A stretch of DNA of 64,000 bases from Erythrobacter sp. QSSC1-22B (GTDB taxonomy: Bacteria; Pseudomonadota; Alphaproteobacteria; Sphingomonadales; Sphingomonadaceae). A program made the translations under genes and the position numbers. The notes under the pieces are model-generated. The model did not search any database, had not been told where the DNA came from, and saw nothing but the letters and a program-made list of their open reading frames with translations. Each line of letters starts with the position of its first letter. The stretch's first letter is position 1. The DNA lies in assembly GCF_001678665.1 (NCBI RefSeq), contig NZ_LZRP01000005.1, positions 240,585-304,584 on the forward strand. Direction: 5' to 3'. Of this stretch, positions 26,061-33,954 are shown one piece after another.

Positions 26061-26450
26061 TCATCGCCGGCCGAGGCTCTCGACGATCCTGCATTCGCCG
26101 ACCCGGTCCGATTCGCAGGATTCCAGCATCTGCCCCAACTCCACCCGCAGCGAAGTGAGATCAGAAATCTTGCGCTCAACCTCTGCCATTTGTCGTTGCA
26201 CAAGCTGATCGACGTCTGCGCAAGGCTTGTCGTCATGATCGGAAAGAACAAGCAGTTCGCGAACCTGAGCCATGCTGAATCCGAGCTCTCGTGCCCGCCG
26301 GACAAATGTCAGCGTCGCGAGGTGGCCGCTGGAGTAATCCCTGTAATTGCTGTCTGTCCGGTCCGCCGCAGGCAAGATGCCTTCGCGCTCGTAATAGCGG
26401 ATCGTCTCCGCCTTGGTGCCAGTCGCCTTTGCCAGTTCGCCGATACGCAT
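26061..26450 (-). CDS. cadR: MerR-family metal regulator (CadR/PbrR type)
   Basis: A 129-residue regulator with a MerR HTH (MRIGELAKATGTKAETIRYYEREG), a dimerisation helix and a metal loop. Cysteines are at 77 (KPCADV), 112 and 120 (SCESDRVGEC), the pattern of divalent sensors CadR/PbrR. It should activate the divergent CDF operon when Cd, Pb or Zn rises. The shared operator lies at 26457-26477. Confidence 0.88.
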   Translation of the reverse strand: MRIGELAKATGTKAETIRYYEREGILPAADRTDSNYRDYSSGHLATLTFVRRARELGFSMAQVRELLVLSDHDDKPCADVDQLVQRQMAEVERKISDLTSLRVELGQMLESCESDRVGECRIVESLGRR

Positions 26451-26453
26451 CGC

Positions 26454-26484
26454 TTGACCTTGTAGTAGCTACAAGGTGCATATG
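26454..26484 (+). promoter_or_regulatory. MerR-type promoter with dyad operator
   Basis: TTGACC (-35, 26454-26459) and CATATG (-10, 26479-26484) are separated by 19 bases, the elongated spacing of MerR promoters. The dyad ACCTTGTAG-TAG-CTACAAGGT (26457-26477) lies between and partly over the -35. Confidence 0.88.
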
Positions 26485-26517
26485 TCTCTGCGACTCGAAC
26501 GTTGCAAGGAGAGTGGC

Positions 26518-27138
26518 ATGGGCAAATCCTGCTGCGAGACCCCCGAACCCGATGTAGCCGCGCATAACAATCCGCGCTGGCGCCTGATACTTTGGATCGC
26601 TCTCGTGGCGAACGCTGCCATGTTCGTGGTCGAGATCATCGCTGGCGTCGCAGCAGACTCCCGCGCACTCCAGGCGGATGCGCTCGACTTTTTCGGCGAT
26701 GCGGCGAACTATGCCATCAGCCTCGGTGTGGCCGGCATGGCGCTGGCTTGGCGGGCAAGGGCTGCCCTGGTGAAGGCCGCAACCATGCTGGCGTTCGGCC
26801 TATGGGTTATCGGCTACGCGATTTACGGTTTCGCTGTGGGTTCAAGCCCCGAACCGGAGACGATGGGGATCATCGGAGCGCTGGCTCTGGTCGTGAACAT
26901 GATCGTGGCATTGCTGTTGTTTCGTTATCGCGAGGGCGATGCGAACATGCGATCGGTTTGGATCTGCTCGCGCAACGACGCGATCGGCAACATTGCCGTG
27001 CTTGTTGCGGCTTTCGGCGTGTTCGGCACCGGGCAAGCATGGCCCGACCTGCTTGTCGCCAGTATCATGGCTGGTCTCGCAATCTGGGGCAGCATCGAAG
27101 TATTCACGCAGGCACGCCGGGAGTTGGCGCATGGCTGA
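26518..27138 (+). CDS. Cation transporter of the CDF type (cadmium/zinc exporter)
   Basis: A 206-residue protein with a short Cys-rich leader (MGKSCCETPEPD), six hydrophobic segments and no C-terminal cytoplasmic domain. The motif DALDFFGDAANY near residue 57 has the transmembrane metal site of CDF proteins, and SRNDAIGN near 156 is the second. It should export a divalent metal in exchange for protons. It is the first gene of the MerR-controlled operon and overlaps the next by 8 bases. Confidence 0.85.
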   Translation: MGKSCCETPEPDVAAHNNPRWRLILWIALVANAAMFVVEIIAGVAADSRALQADALDFFGDAANYAISLGVAGMALAWRARAALVKAATMLAFGLWVIGYAIYGFAVGSSPEPETMGIIGALALVVNMIVALLLFRYREGDANMRSVWICSRNDAIGNIAVLVAAFGVFGTGQAWPDLLVASIMAGLAIWGSIEVFTQARRELAHG

Positions 27139-27457
27139 TCATCCCACCTCACGGATCTCCGCATTTCTCGCTGAAGAGTATCGCGCTGCGAACCTTGCGG
27201 TGAGTGCCGGATGCATTGATCATGCGTGGCTTCATCTCAAACGCGCGCATATCCTCGCCCAGCTGAAACTGGTGTCGCATTGCCAGTCGCACTGGCGAAT
27301 GCTGAGGCTGGCGGTGAGGCTGCGCGACTGGCGGGAGGCTGCCGGTCAGATTATCCGGTTCGGCTTGGCCCCTCCAGGCAATCTCACCGGGCGACTTCCC
27401 ATTGGCAATACCGGTCGGGCGAATGAGCGCCTTTGCGCGGATGGTGATTCCGCCTGA
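27131..27457 (+). CDS. DUF3703 family protein
   Basis: A 108-residue soluble helical protein. The segments HLKRAHILAQLKLVSHCQSHWRML and the closing GNTGRAN are the DUF3703 signature. The family often sits beside CDF metal exporters, as here, but its function is unknown. Its start overlaps the exporter stop, showing co-expression. Confidence 0.85.
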   Translation: MADHPTSRISAFLAEEYRAANLAVSAGCIDHAWLHLKRAHILAQLKLVSHCQSHWRMLRLAVRLRDWREAAGQIIRFGLAPPGNLTGRLPIGNTGRANERLCADGDSA

Positions 27458-27533
27458 TCTCGAGACCATGCTCAATCCCGCAGCGGATTGAATACCAACA
27501 CCCATCGATTCGCCCTCTTTAGAAAGCTCTCTC

Positions 27534-29561
27534 TTGATCCTTGATTCCCGCACGTCGCTCCTGCTGGTCGCAGTCTCGTTGCTCACGTTCTCCCATCCTG
27601 CCCACGCTCAAGATGCAGCGGGCCAGAATTGGTCTCCAATTCACGATGAGCACGAAGGGCATGATGAGGCCGAAGAGAGCGAAGAGAGCGAAGAGAGCGA
27701 AGAGAGCGAAGAGGTCATTATCGTTCAGGGCACGCGGCTTGGCCGGCGGGTTCAAGACGAACCACTTCGCGTCGAGGTGATTGCTGGCGAGGAGATCGAG
27801 GAGAAGGCGATCATGCGCCCCGGCAACATCGCCATGCTCGTCAACGAGACCGGCGGAGTGCGGGTGCAGGTAACTTCACCGGCGCTGGGCGCTGCCAATA
27901 TCCGCATCCAGGGTCTGGAGGGTCGCTACACCCAGCTGCTGGCCGACAACCTTCCGCTTTATGGCGGGGGAGCGGGATCGCTCGGTCTGTTGCAGATCCC
28001 GCCTACCGATCTGGCCCAGGTCGAAGTGATCAAGGGATCGGTCTCGGCGCTCTACGGCGCCTCGGCGCTCGGCGGTGTGATCAATCTCTTTTCCAAACGC
28101 CCGGGCAACGAGTTCGAGGCCGAAGTGCTCGCCAATGCGACCACCCGCAATGGCCAGGACCTGACGGCTTATGCAGCCAGTCCAGTGAGCGGCAATGCCG
28201 GGCTTTCGCTTACGGCGGGGGCCCATCGCCAGAGCGGGCAGGATCTGGATGGCGATGGCTGGTATGATATGGCCGGCTATGATCGCCTCACCGCGCGCCC
28301 CAGAATTCAATGGAATGGTGATGAGGGGTCATCCGTTTATCTCACGCTGGGAGCGATGACCGAAAATCGTGTCGGTGGGACTCTGCCACATCGGACGGTG
28401 CCTGACGGCACGCCGTTCGTGCAGACGCAGGACACCGAGCGCTTCGATGCGGGATTGGTCGCAGAAACTCCTTTGGCGGAGATCGGCACGCTCAACCTGC
28501 GCGCTTCGGCGATGCGCCAGAACCATCTCCATCGCTTTGGCAACGTCGTCGAAGATGACCGCCATACGAACCTGTTCGGTGAAGCTTCGGTCGCTGGCAG
28601 CAGCGGTGCGACTTCCTGGGTCGGCGGCGTAGCATTCCAGTCCGACGGCTTCGCTTCGGAGACATTTCCGGCGTTCGATTACTCCTATGAAGCACCTGCC
28701 ATTTTCGCGCAGGTTGAGCAGGAAGCTTCGCTCGACCTGACACTGGCAGCGAGCGCCCGCGTCGACTTCCACAGCGAATTTGGAACGCAGTTCAGCCCGC
28801 GCCTGTCGGCGCTCTACCGCCCCGGTAACTGGACGATCCGTGGCTCGTTCAGCCGAGGGTTTTTCGCCCCCACGCCTTTCGTGGATGCGATCGAGGCATC
28901 TGGGCTTTCGCGGCTCGAGCCGCTGGGTGATCTCGAAGCGGAAACTGCGCGCACCGCCTCGATCGACATTGGCTATGCCGATGGTCCGTGGGAAGCCAAC
29001 CTTACGCTGTTTAGGGCCAACATCGATAATGCCACACGGCTCGATGAGATCGCAGGAGATCGTGTCCAGCTCGTCAACGTCGATGGAACAACGCGGGTGC
29101 GCGGCTCGGAATTACTGCTTCGCTTTAGGCAGGACGGGTTCACCATCACCGGCAGCTATGTCTTCGTCGATGCGACCGAGCCTGACGCTACGGGGTTTGC
29201 CCGGCGAAAAGTGTCGCTGACGCCCAAACATACCGCAGGGCTGGTGGGCATGTGGGAAGAGCACGGCAAGGGACGGATCGGCATCGAGGCCTATTACACG
29301 GGGGTGCAAACGCTTGAGGACAATCCCTATCGCACCCGCTCGCGTCCCTACCTGCATCTCGGCATCCTTGGCGAGATAACGATCGGCAAGGTCAGCCTAT
29401 TCGCCAATGCCGAGAACCTGCTCGACGTGCGCCAGACTAAATACGATCCCCTACTGCGTCGGCAACGAGCACCGAGCGGCGAGTGGACGGTCGACGCTTG
29501 GGCACCCCTTGAGGGCTTCATCCTGAATGGAGGGATTCGCCTGCGTTTTGGAGGACACTGA
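27534..29561 (+). CDS. TonB-dependent outer-membrane receptor, metal-island type
   Basis: A 675-residue receptor. A signal peptide (residues 1-25) precedes a metal-binding-like acidic/His stretch (HDEHEGHDEA, then EES repeats, residues 38-60), a plug domain (VIIVQGTRLGRRV, LGAANIRIQGLEGRYTQLL, LYGASALGGVINLFSKRPG) and a 22-strand barrel ending in GGIRLRFGGH. The TonB box EEVIIVQGTR is at about residue 60. Start codon is TTG 27534 with a weak ribosome site. It may import or capture a metal chelate; the ligand is unknown. Same strand as the CDF genes, 77 bases later. Confidence 0.88.
   Translation: MILDSRTSLLLVAVSLLTFSHPAHAQDAAGQNWSPIHDEHEGHDEAEESEESEESEESEEVIIVQGTRLGRRVQDEPLRVEVIAGEEIEEKAIMRPGNIAMLVNETGGVRVQVTSPALGAANIRIQGLEGRYTQLLADNLPLYGGGAGSLGLLQIPPTDLAQVEVIKGSVSALYGASALGGVINLFSKRPGNEFEAEVLANATTRNGQDLTAYAASPVSGNAGLSLTAGAHRQSGQDLDGDGWYDMAGYDRLTARPRIQWNGDEGSSVYLTLGAMTENRVGGTLPHRTVPDGTPFVQTQDTERFDAGLVAETPLAEIGTLNLRASAMRQNHLHRFGNVVEDDRHTNLFGEASVAGSSGATSWVGGVAFQSDGFASETFPAFDYSYEAPAIFAQVEQEASLDLTLAASARVDFHSEFGTQFSPRLSALYRPGNWTIRGSFSRGFFAPTPFVDAIEASGLSRLEPLGDLEAETARTASIDIGYADGPWEANLTLFRANIDNATRLDEIAGDRVQLVNVDGTTRVRGSELLLRFRQDGFTITGSYVFVDATEPDATGFARRKVSLTPKHTAGLVGMWEEHGKGRIGIEAYYTGVQTLEDNPYRTRSRPYLHLGILGEITIGKVSLFANAENLLDVRQTKYDPLLRRQRAPSGEWTVDAWAPLEGFILNGGIRLRFGGH
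27672..27713 (+). repeat. 9-bp tandem repeat (GAAGAGAGC, about 4.7 copies) in the receptor gene
   Basis: Four perfect copies of GAAGAGAGC from 27672 to 27707, then a partial one. They encode Glu-Glu-Ser units in the N-terminal loop, just before the TonB box. The unit length is a multiple of three, so slippage changes loop length but not frame. Confidence 0.9.
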
Positions 29562-29664
29562 AGTCAGCGTTTGGGCCAGGCAGATCAAATGCCATCATCT
29601 ACGCCATCGCGAAGGGCGGGGCCCCATCTGTGCTCGCGACCCAACAGAGCTGAAACTGGGCAGC

Positions 29665-30114
29665 TCAGGAGGTGACCCGAGCCGCACCGAAGCGGGTTTC
29701 CGCCGCTCCGGACTTCCAGCGATCGGAACTTTCGGCGAGCCCGGTGAGAATAGGGCAGTCAGGGCGCTCATCGTTGAAGCAGTTCTCGGCAAGGTGGGTC
29801 AGAGTTGCGATCATCTCTTGCAGCTGCGAAACCTTTTTCGAAAGCTCGCGCACATGCGCCATAGTCAGAGTTTTTACTTCTGCGCTTGAACGGTCACCGC
29901 ATCGCCAAAGTGCAAGCAGTTCATTTATACGAGCAACAGAGAAACCCAGATCGCGAGCGCGGCGAATAAATCTCAACGTATGAACGTCTTCGTTTGTGTA
30001 TACACGATAACCCGCATCTGTGCGGTCTGCAGCCCCAATCAAGCCGGTTTTTTCATAGTAGCGGATCATCTTGGCTGAAACGCCCGATGCGGCGCCTGCC
30101 TCCCCGATATTCAT
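29665..30114 (-). CDS. cueR: MerR-family copper regulator (CueR type)
   Basis: A 149-residue regulator starting MNIGEAGAASGVSAKMIRYYEKTG. Cysteines are at 112 and 120 (NCFNDERPDC, C-x7-C), and residue 77 is Ser rather than Cys, as in Cu(I)/Ag(I) sensors. A 22-residue tail follows the metal loop. It should activate the divergent copper cluster through the promoter at 30165-30195. I chose ATG 30114 because the frame to 30177 adds only non-conserved residues. Confidence 0.88.
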   Translation of the reverse strand: MNIGEAGAASGVSAKMIRYYEKTGLIGAADRTDAGYRVYTNEDVHTLRFIRRARDLGFSVARINELLALWRCGDRSSAEVKTLTMAHVRELSKKVSQLQEMIATLTHLAENCFNDERPDCPILTGLAESSDRWKSGAAETRFGAARVTS

Positions 30115-30164
30115 ACTGCTTCTCCGTGGGTTCGCGACGTGTAGATATAATTCTGCATTTGGCC

Positions 30165-30195
30165 TTGACCTTACCATGGTGGGAACCCCGATATG
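30165..30195 (+). promoter_or_regulatory. CueR-type promoter for the Cus cluster
   Basis: TTGACC (30165-30170) and GATATG (30190-30195) have 19 bases between them. The spacer ACCTTACCATGGTGGGAACCCC is an imperfect dyad like copper MerR operators. It faces the small Met-rich gene at 30335. Confidence 0.6.
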
Positions 30196-30334
30196 GTGAC
30201 GGTAGAGGCCTCTCCAACCCCCAGGCAGGTTTGGGACACGGAAGGCTTAACGACACGATCACAACCGGCGGGCCGCGGTTTCATCTAAACGCAAGGATCG
30301 GCCCATGGGCCTTGCGAAGCAGGAGTGAATTACA

Positions 30335-30589
30335 ATGACGACGTTGAAAATCGCCGCCTTGAGCGCGTTTGCTGCGCTTGGCATATCCTCTGCAGCCCTC
30401 GCGCAGACAAAGGATGAGCGCTCTGAGAAGAATGCAATGCCCGCAGATCATAGTGAAATGATGGCGGGCGACATGGGCGGAATGAAGGGCATGATGAATG
30501 ACCCCGAAATGCGCGAGCAGATGAAGCAGATGATGAGCAACTGTCATAAAATGATGGAAGCGAAGCACGACAAAATGCCTGCCAAGTAA
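30335..30589 (+). CDS. Small periplasmic Met-rich copper-binding protein
   Basis: An 84-residue protein with a signal peptide (residues 1-23, ending SAALAQ). The mature part is rich in Met, His and Asp (ADHSEMMAGDMGGMKGMMNDPEMREQ), a soft-metal-binding composition. It likely buffers periplasmic Cu(I) or Ag(I). It is the first gene after the CueR-type promoter. Confidence 0.7.
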   Translation: MTTLKIAALSAFAALGISSAALAQTKDERSEKNAMPADHSEMMAGDMGGMKGMMNDPEMREQMKQMMSNCHKMMEAKHDKMPAK

Positions 30590-30604
30590 CCCCGCTCTCA
30601 CGAA

Positions 30605-30631
30605 GACATGGGGCGCGGTTCATCCCATGTC
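30605..30631 (+). terminator. Hairpin after the Met-rich gene
   Basis: GACATGGG (30605-30612) pairs with CCCATGTC (30624-30631). No T-run follows, so it may be an attenuator or mRNA stabiliser between the first gene and the efflux genes. Confidence 0.35.
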
Positions 30632-30735
30632 GTCTCGGTGGGGGCACCTATGCGCCCCGCGGATGACATGTCGCAGCTGCCGCGCCCGTTTTCGATAGGC
30701 TTTCGCTCTCGGCAACCGAGTGCTAGGTGATTTTC

Positions 30736-31089
30736 ATGCAATTGTGGCGACTATTTTTAATGTTTGGAGCGCTTTTAGGCTTGGGGCTCTTGGCTCAGCC
30801 TTCAGCTTACGCTCGTCAGACGATCGCCGTGTCTGCTGCATCAGATTGTGAAAAGATGGTCCTCGACCGCGCTGTTGATGGCGCGACTGAAAAGACAATT
30901 GACTGCCATGACCCGAAGCTGGGCTGCGTCTCCGGCATGACCTGTATCTCCGCGCTTTACCGGTCCGAAGGAACCTTGCAGTCGCCTTCACCACTTCAGA
31001 GCGATTATCGATATACGAAACTGGCCTCCAGAGAGCCGCTGAGCGCTTGTCGCGGCCCCGAGCCTCCACCTCCCCAATTGCATTCCTGA
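30736..31089 (+). CDS. Small secreted hypothetical protein before the Cus efflux genes
   Basis: A 117-residue protein with an N-terminal hydrophobic signal (MFGALLGLGLLAQPSAYA) and four cysteines (CEKM, DCHD, LGC, MTC) in the mature part that could bind metal. I chose ATG 30736 because CTAGG lies 8 bases upstream; GTG 30727 is in frame. No domain is recognised. It stands immediately upstream of the TolC-like gene. Confidence 0.55.
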   Translation: MQLWRLFLMFGALLGLGLLAQPSAYARQTIAVSAASDCEKMVLDRAVDGATEKTIDCHDPKLGCVSGMTCISALYRSEGTLQSPSPLQSDYRYTKLASREPLSACRGPEPPPPQLHS

Positions 31090-31207
31090 ACTTCTGCCGC
31101 GGCGCTCTGTCCGCGGTATCGCGAGACCGTGTGAGCGCAGCCGAGTGGCTGCGAGCATCGCCAATGCCCGCCGCGAGCGGCAAGCACTGCCGGTTTGGGA
31201 AAACACA

Positions 31208-32449
31208 ATGATGAAAAAATCAACCAGCTGGCTCTTGCCCGCTGCCTTGCTTGCCGTTCCGGCTTCCGCGCAGCAGGTCGGTCCCGGTCTTACCTATGAC
31301 GAGGCTATTCGCGCTGCTGTGATCGAACAGCCGGGCGTGCAGGCGGGTGAGTTACAACTGCAGGCGCGACAGGATGCGGCGGAGGCTGCCGATGAACTGC
31401 CGGACCCCCAATTGCGGGCCGGCATTATGAATTTGCCTGTTACAGGACCAGATTTTCTCGACCCGACAATGATGACCCAGCTTTTGGTCGGAATCGAACA
31501 GCGAATTCCCAATCGGGGAAAGCTGCGGGCGCGCACCAGGATGGCAGATGCAGAGATAGGCCTTGCGCAGGCGCAACTAGACCAAACCAAATATATGGCT
31601 CGGATCGCGTCAGGACGGGCGTGGATTTCACTTACCTACGCCCAGCGGTCGCTTGTGGTAGCGGATGAGGCGCTGAACGAATTACGGCAACTGGTTCCGG
31701 TGGCCTACGCGGCCGTTTCGAGCGGATCCGCTCGACCCGCCGAAACCCTTGAAATCCGCCGCGCCTTGCTTGAAGTCGAAGACGCGATCACTGCCCTCGA
31801 AGCGAACCGCGAGGCGGCACAAGCACTCTTGGTCCGATATGTGGCAGTTGAAAATCCAGTCGCTGCGGGGATCATGCCTCCAATCGAAGTGGATCCCGAG
31901 CAGCTAAGAGACACTCTGGGGTTTAACCCGCAGATCGTTCTTGCAAACGCAGCGATCCAACAGGCGCGGGCAGAAGTCGGCTTGGCCGAGGCGGAAAAGC
32001 GGCCCGACTTCGGTGTCAACGTTAGCTACGGCATCCGCGAGCGCAGGTTCGGCGACCTGTTCTCGGTAATGGGCACAGTGACCTTGCCGTTGTTTGGAGG
32101 ACGCCGACAGGAGCCTCGCATTCGCGCTGCCGAGGCGGACGCCGCTTCGGCGAGCGCCGTGCGAGAGGATCGCCTGCGTGAGCTCCAAGCGCAGTTTGGA
32201 GCCGATCTCGCTGCCTGGCGAAGCGCCTACCAACAGTGGAAGCGTGCAAAGGATGAATTGCTGCCGCTCGCCCGTGACCGGGTTGAACTGGAGACGGCAA
32301 GCTTTGCCGCCGGGAGAGCCGACCTGCTTGACGTGATCGAAGCGATCAAGGCGCAGGCGTTTCTCGAACTCGAAATTCTTGAACGCGAGGAAGCGGCGGT
32401 GGAGGCCGCCTCCAAACTTCGGCTGACTTACACGGAGCAAGTGCAATGA
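31208..32449 (+). CDS. cusC: TolC-family outer-membrane channel (CusC-like)
   Basis: A 413-residue outer-membrane efflux protein with a signal peptide (residues 1-20). Two OEP repeats are visible: LTYDEAIRAAVIEQPGVQAGELQL early and IVLANAAIQQARAEVGLAEAEKRPDFGVNVSYG late, each with the coiled-coil helix. It should form the exit duct of the Cus/Czc-type RND pump. ATG 31208 has GGGAA 8 bases upstream. Its stop overlaps the adaptor start. Confidence 0.9.
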   Translation: MMKKSTSWLLPAALLAVPASAQQVGPGLTYDEAIRAAVIEQPGVQAGELQLQARQDAAEAADELPDPQLRAGIMNLPVTGPDFLDPTMMTQLLVGIEQRIPNRGKLRARTRMADAEIGLAQAQLDQTKYMARIASGRAWISLTYAQRSLVVADEALNELRQLVPVAYAAVSSGSARPAETLEIRRALLEVEDAITALEANREAAQALLVRYVAVENPVAAGIMPPIEVDPEQLRDTLGFNPQIVLANAAIQQARAEVGLAEAEKRPDFGVNVSYGIRERRFGDLFSVMGTVTLPLFGGRRQEPRIRAAEADAASASAVREDRLRELQAQFGADLAAWRSAYQQWKRAKDELLPLARDRVELETASFAAGRADLLDVIEAIKAQAFLELEILEREEAAVEAASKLRLTYTEQVQ

Positions 32450-33954
32450 AGGCAGCCTGGAAGGAACTGACGCCGCGTCAGAAATCATACGCGGCCGCAG
32501 CTGGCATTGGCCTAGCGATTGTCGTTGCCGGCTACGGGGTCTGGCAATTCAGGGACGGGGCCGATGATGATGCCGCTTCGGGAAGCACCGAGTGCGAGGA
32601 CGTCCTTTACTGGTATGACCCAATGGTCCCCGGTCAACGCTTCGACGAACCTGGACCGTCACCATTTATGGATATGGCGCTGGTGCCGAAGTGCGCCGGA
32701 GAAACTGCCGGTGCAGGCGGCGTCAGCATCGACCCCACGCTGGTGCAGAACCTTGGTATCCGGACTGCGAAAGCAGAGTTCGGCATTCTCGAACCGGACG
32801 TCACAGTCACCGGCGTGCTCAGCTATAACGAGAGCGATGTCGCAATCGTGCAGCCTCGTGCCGGCGGATATGTGGAGCGCACCTACGGCCTGGCCCCGCA
32901 GGATGTCGTGAGCAAGGGCGCGCCACTGGTCGATATCCTTGTTCCAGAGTGGGGCGGAGCACAACGCGAGTATATAGCCGTTCTGGGCACTGGAAACGAC
33001 GAGCTTGCCAGTGCATCGCGGCAGCGGCTCCTGCTGCTTGGAATGTCAGCTTCGCTGATTGCGCGGGTCACTCGCACTCGCGAGCCGCATTCGACGATTA
33101 CCGTGAGCGCCCCGATTTCGGGCGCAATCACCGAACTCATGGTGAGACCCGGAATGACCGTTTCAGCCGGACAGACCTTAGCCCAGGTCGCCGGCTTTAC
33201 ACCGATCTGGCTAGAGGCCGCAGTTCCCGAAACACTGGCAGCCGAAGTGAGGGATGGCCAGCCGATCACTGCCACATTGACCGCTTTCCCCGGAGAGAAT
33301 TTCACCGGGCCAATTATAGCCATTTTGCCAAGCGCGGCCGACGAAAGTCGCACGATCACCGTGCGCGCTGCATTGTCCAATCCAGGTCGACGACTGAAGC
33401 CAGGTATGTTCGCGCAGGTCTCGCTGGTCCCGCAGAGCGAAAGGGCACTGCTGGTTCCCTCCGAAGCGGTGATTCGCACAGGCGAGCGCACGATTGTGAT
33501 GCTGGCCCAAAAAGGAGGTGGGTATCGTCCCGCAGAGGTGCGGATTGGTCGTGAAGCCAAGGGGCGCACCCAAATCCTGGCCGGTCTGGCACCCGGCGAG
33601 AAAGTCGTCAGCTCCGGCCAGTTCTTGCTGGATTCCGAAGCGAGCCTGGCCGGGCTCGATGTTCGCCCGATCGATGAAGTGCCGATGGCAAGCAGCAGTG
33701 GTGACCGGAAAGCGGACGAAAATGCTGCGGACACTTACACAGCCACTGGCACAAACAATGCCATTACTGCGCAGAAGATTACGCTGAAGCATGGACCCGT
33801 TCCTGCGCTCTCTTGGCCGGCTATGACAATGGGTTTTGCAACCAAGGGTCCGGCACAGGTGCGTGGGTTCAAGCGCGGTGACCGGGTCACCTTCACCTTT
33901 ACGCAGAGTGATGCCGGACCGCAGATCGTTTCGATCCGGAGGAGCGGCCAATGA
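32446..33954 (+). CDS. cusB: RND periplasmic adaptor (CusB-like) with a fused CusF-like domain
   Basis: A 502-residue membrane-fusion protein. After a TM anchor (residues 17-35) comes a heavy-metal-binding segment [18 protein letters not shown] (about 50-85), then the lipoyl, alpha-hairpin and beta-barrel parts ([19 protein letters not shown] ... [20 protein letters not shown]). At the C-terminus, residues 435-500, is a CusF-type domain with [18 protein letters not shown], which has the Trp and two Met copper ligands. It should hand Cu(I)/Ag(I) to the pump. Start and stop overlap with cusC and cusA. Confidence 0.9.
   Translation: MKAAWKELTPRQKSYAAAAGIGLAIVVAGYGVWQFRDGADDDAASGSTECEDVLYWYDPMVPGQRFDEPGPSPFMDMALVPKCAGETAGAGGVSIDPTLVQNLGIRTAKAEFGILEPDVTVTGVLSYNESDVAIVQPRAGGYVERTYGLAPQDVVSKGAPLVDILVPEWGGAQREYIAVLGTGNDELASASRQRLLLLGMSASLIARVTRTREPHSTITVSAPISGAITELMVRPGMTVSAGQTLAQVAGFTPIWLEAAVPETLAAEVRDGQPITATLTAFPGENFTGPIIAILPSAADESRTITVRAALSNPGRRLKPGMFAQVSLVPQSERALLVPSEAVIRTGERTIVMLAQKGGGYRPAEVRIGREAKGRTQILAGLAPGEKVVSSGQFLLDSEASLAGLDVRPIDEVPMASSSGDRKADENAADTYTATGTNNAITAQKITLKHGPVPALSWPAMTMGFATKGPAQVRGFKRGDRVTFTFTQSDAGPQIVSIRRSGQ

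Noticed and set aside
27672..27713. Phase-variation switch by GAAGAGAGC slippage
   Set aside because: The unit is 9 bases, so slippage cannot shift frame; kept only as a loop-length repeat.
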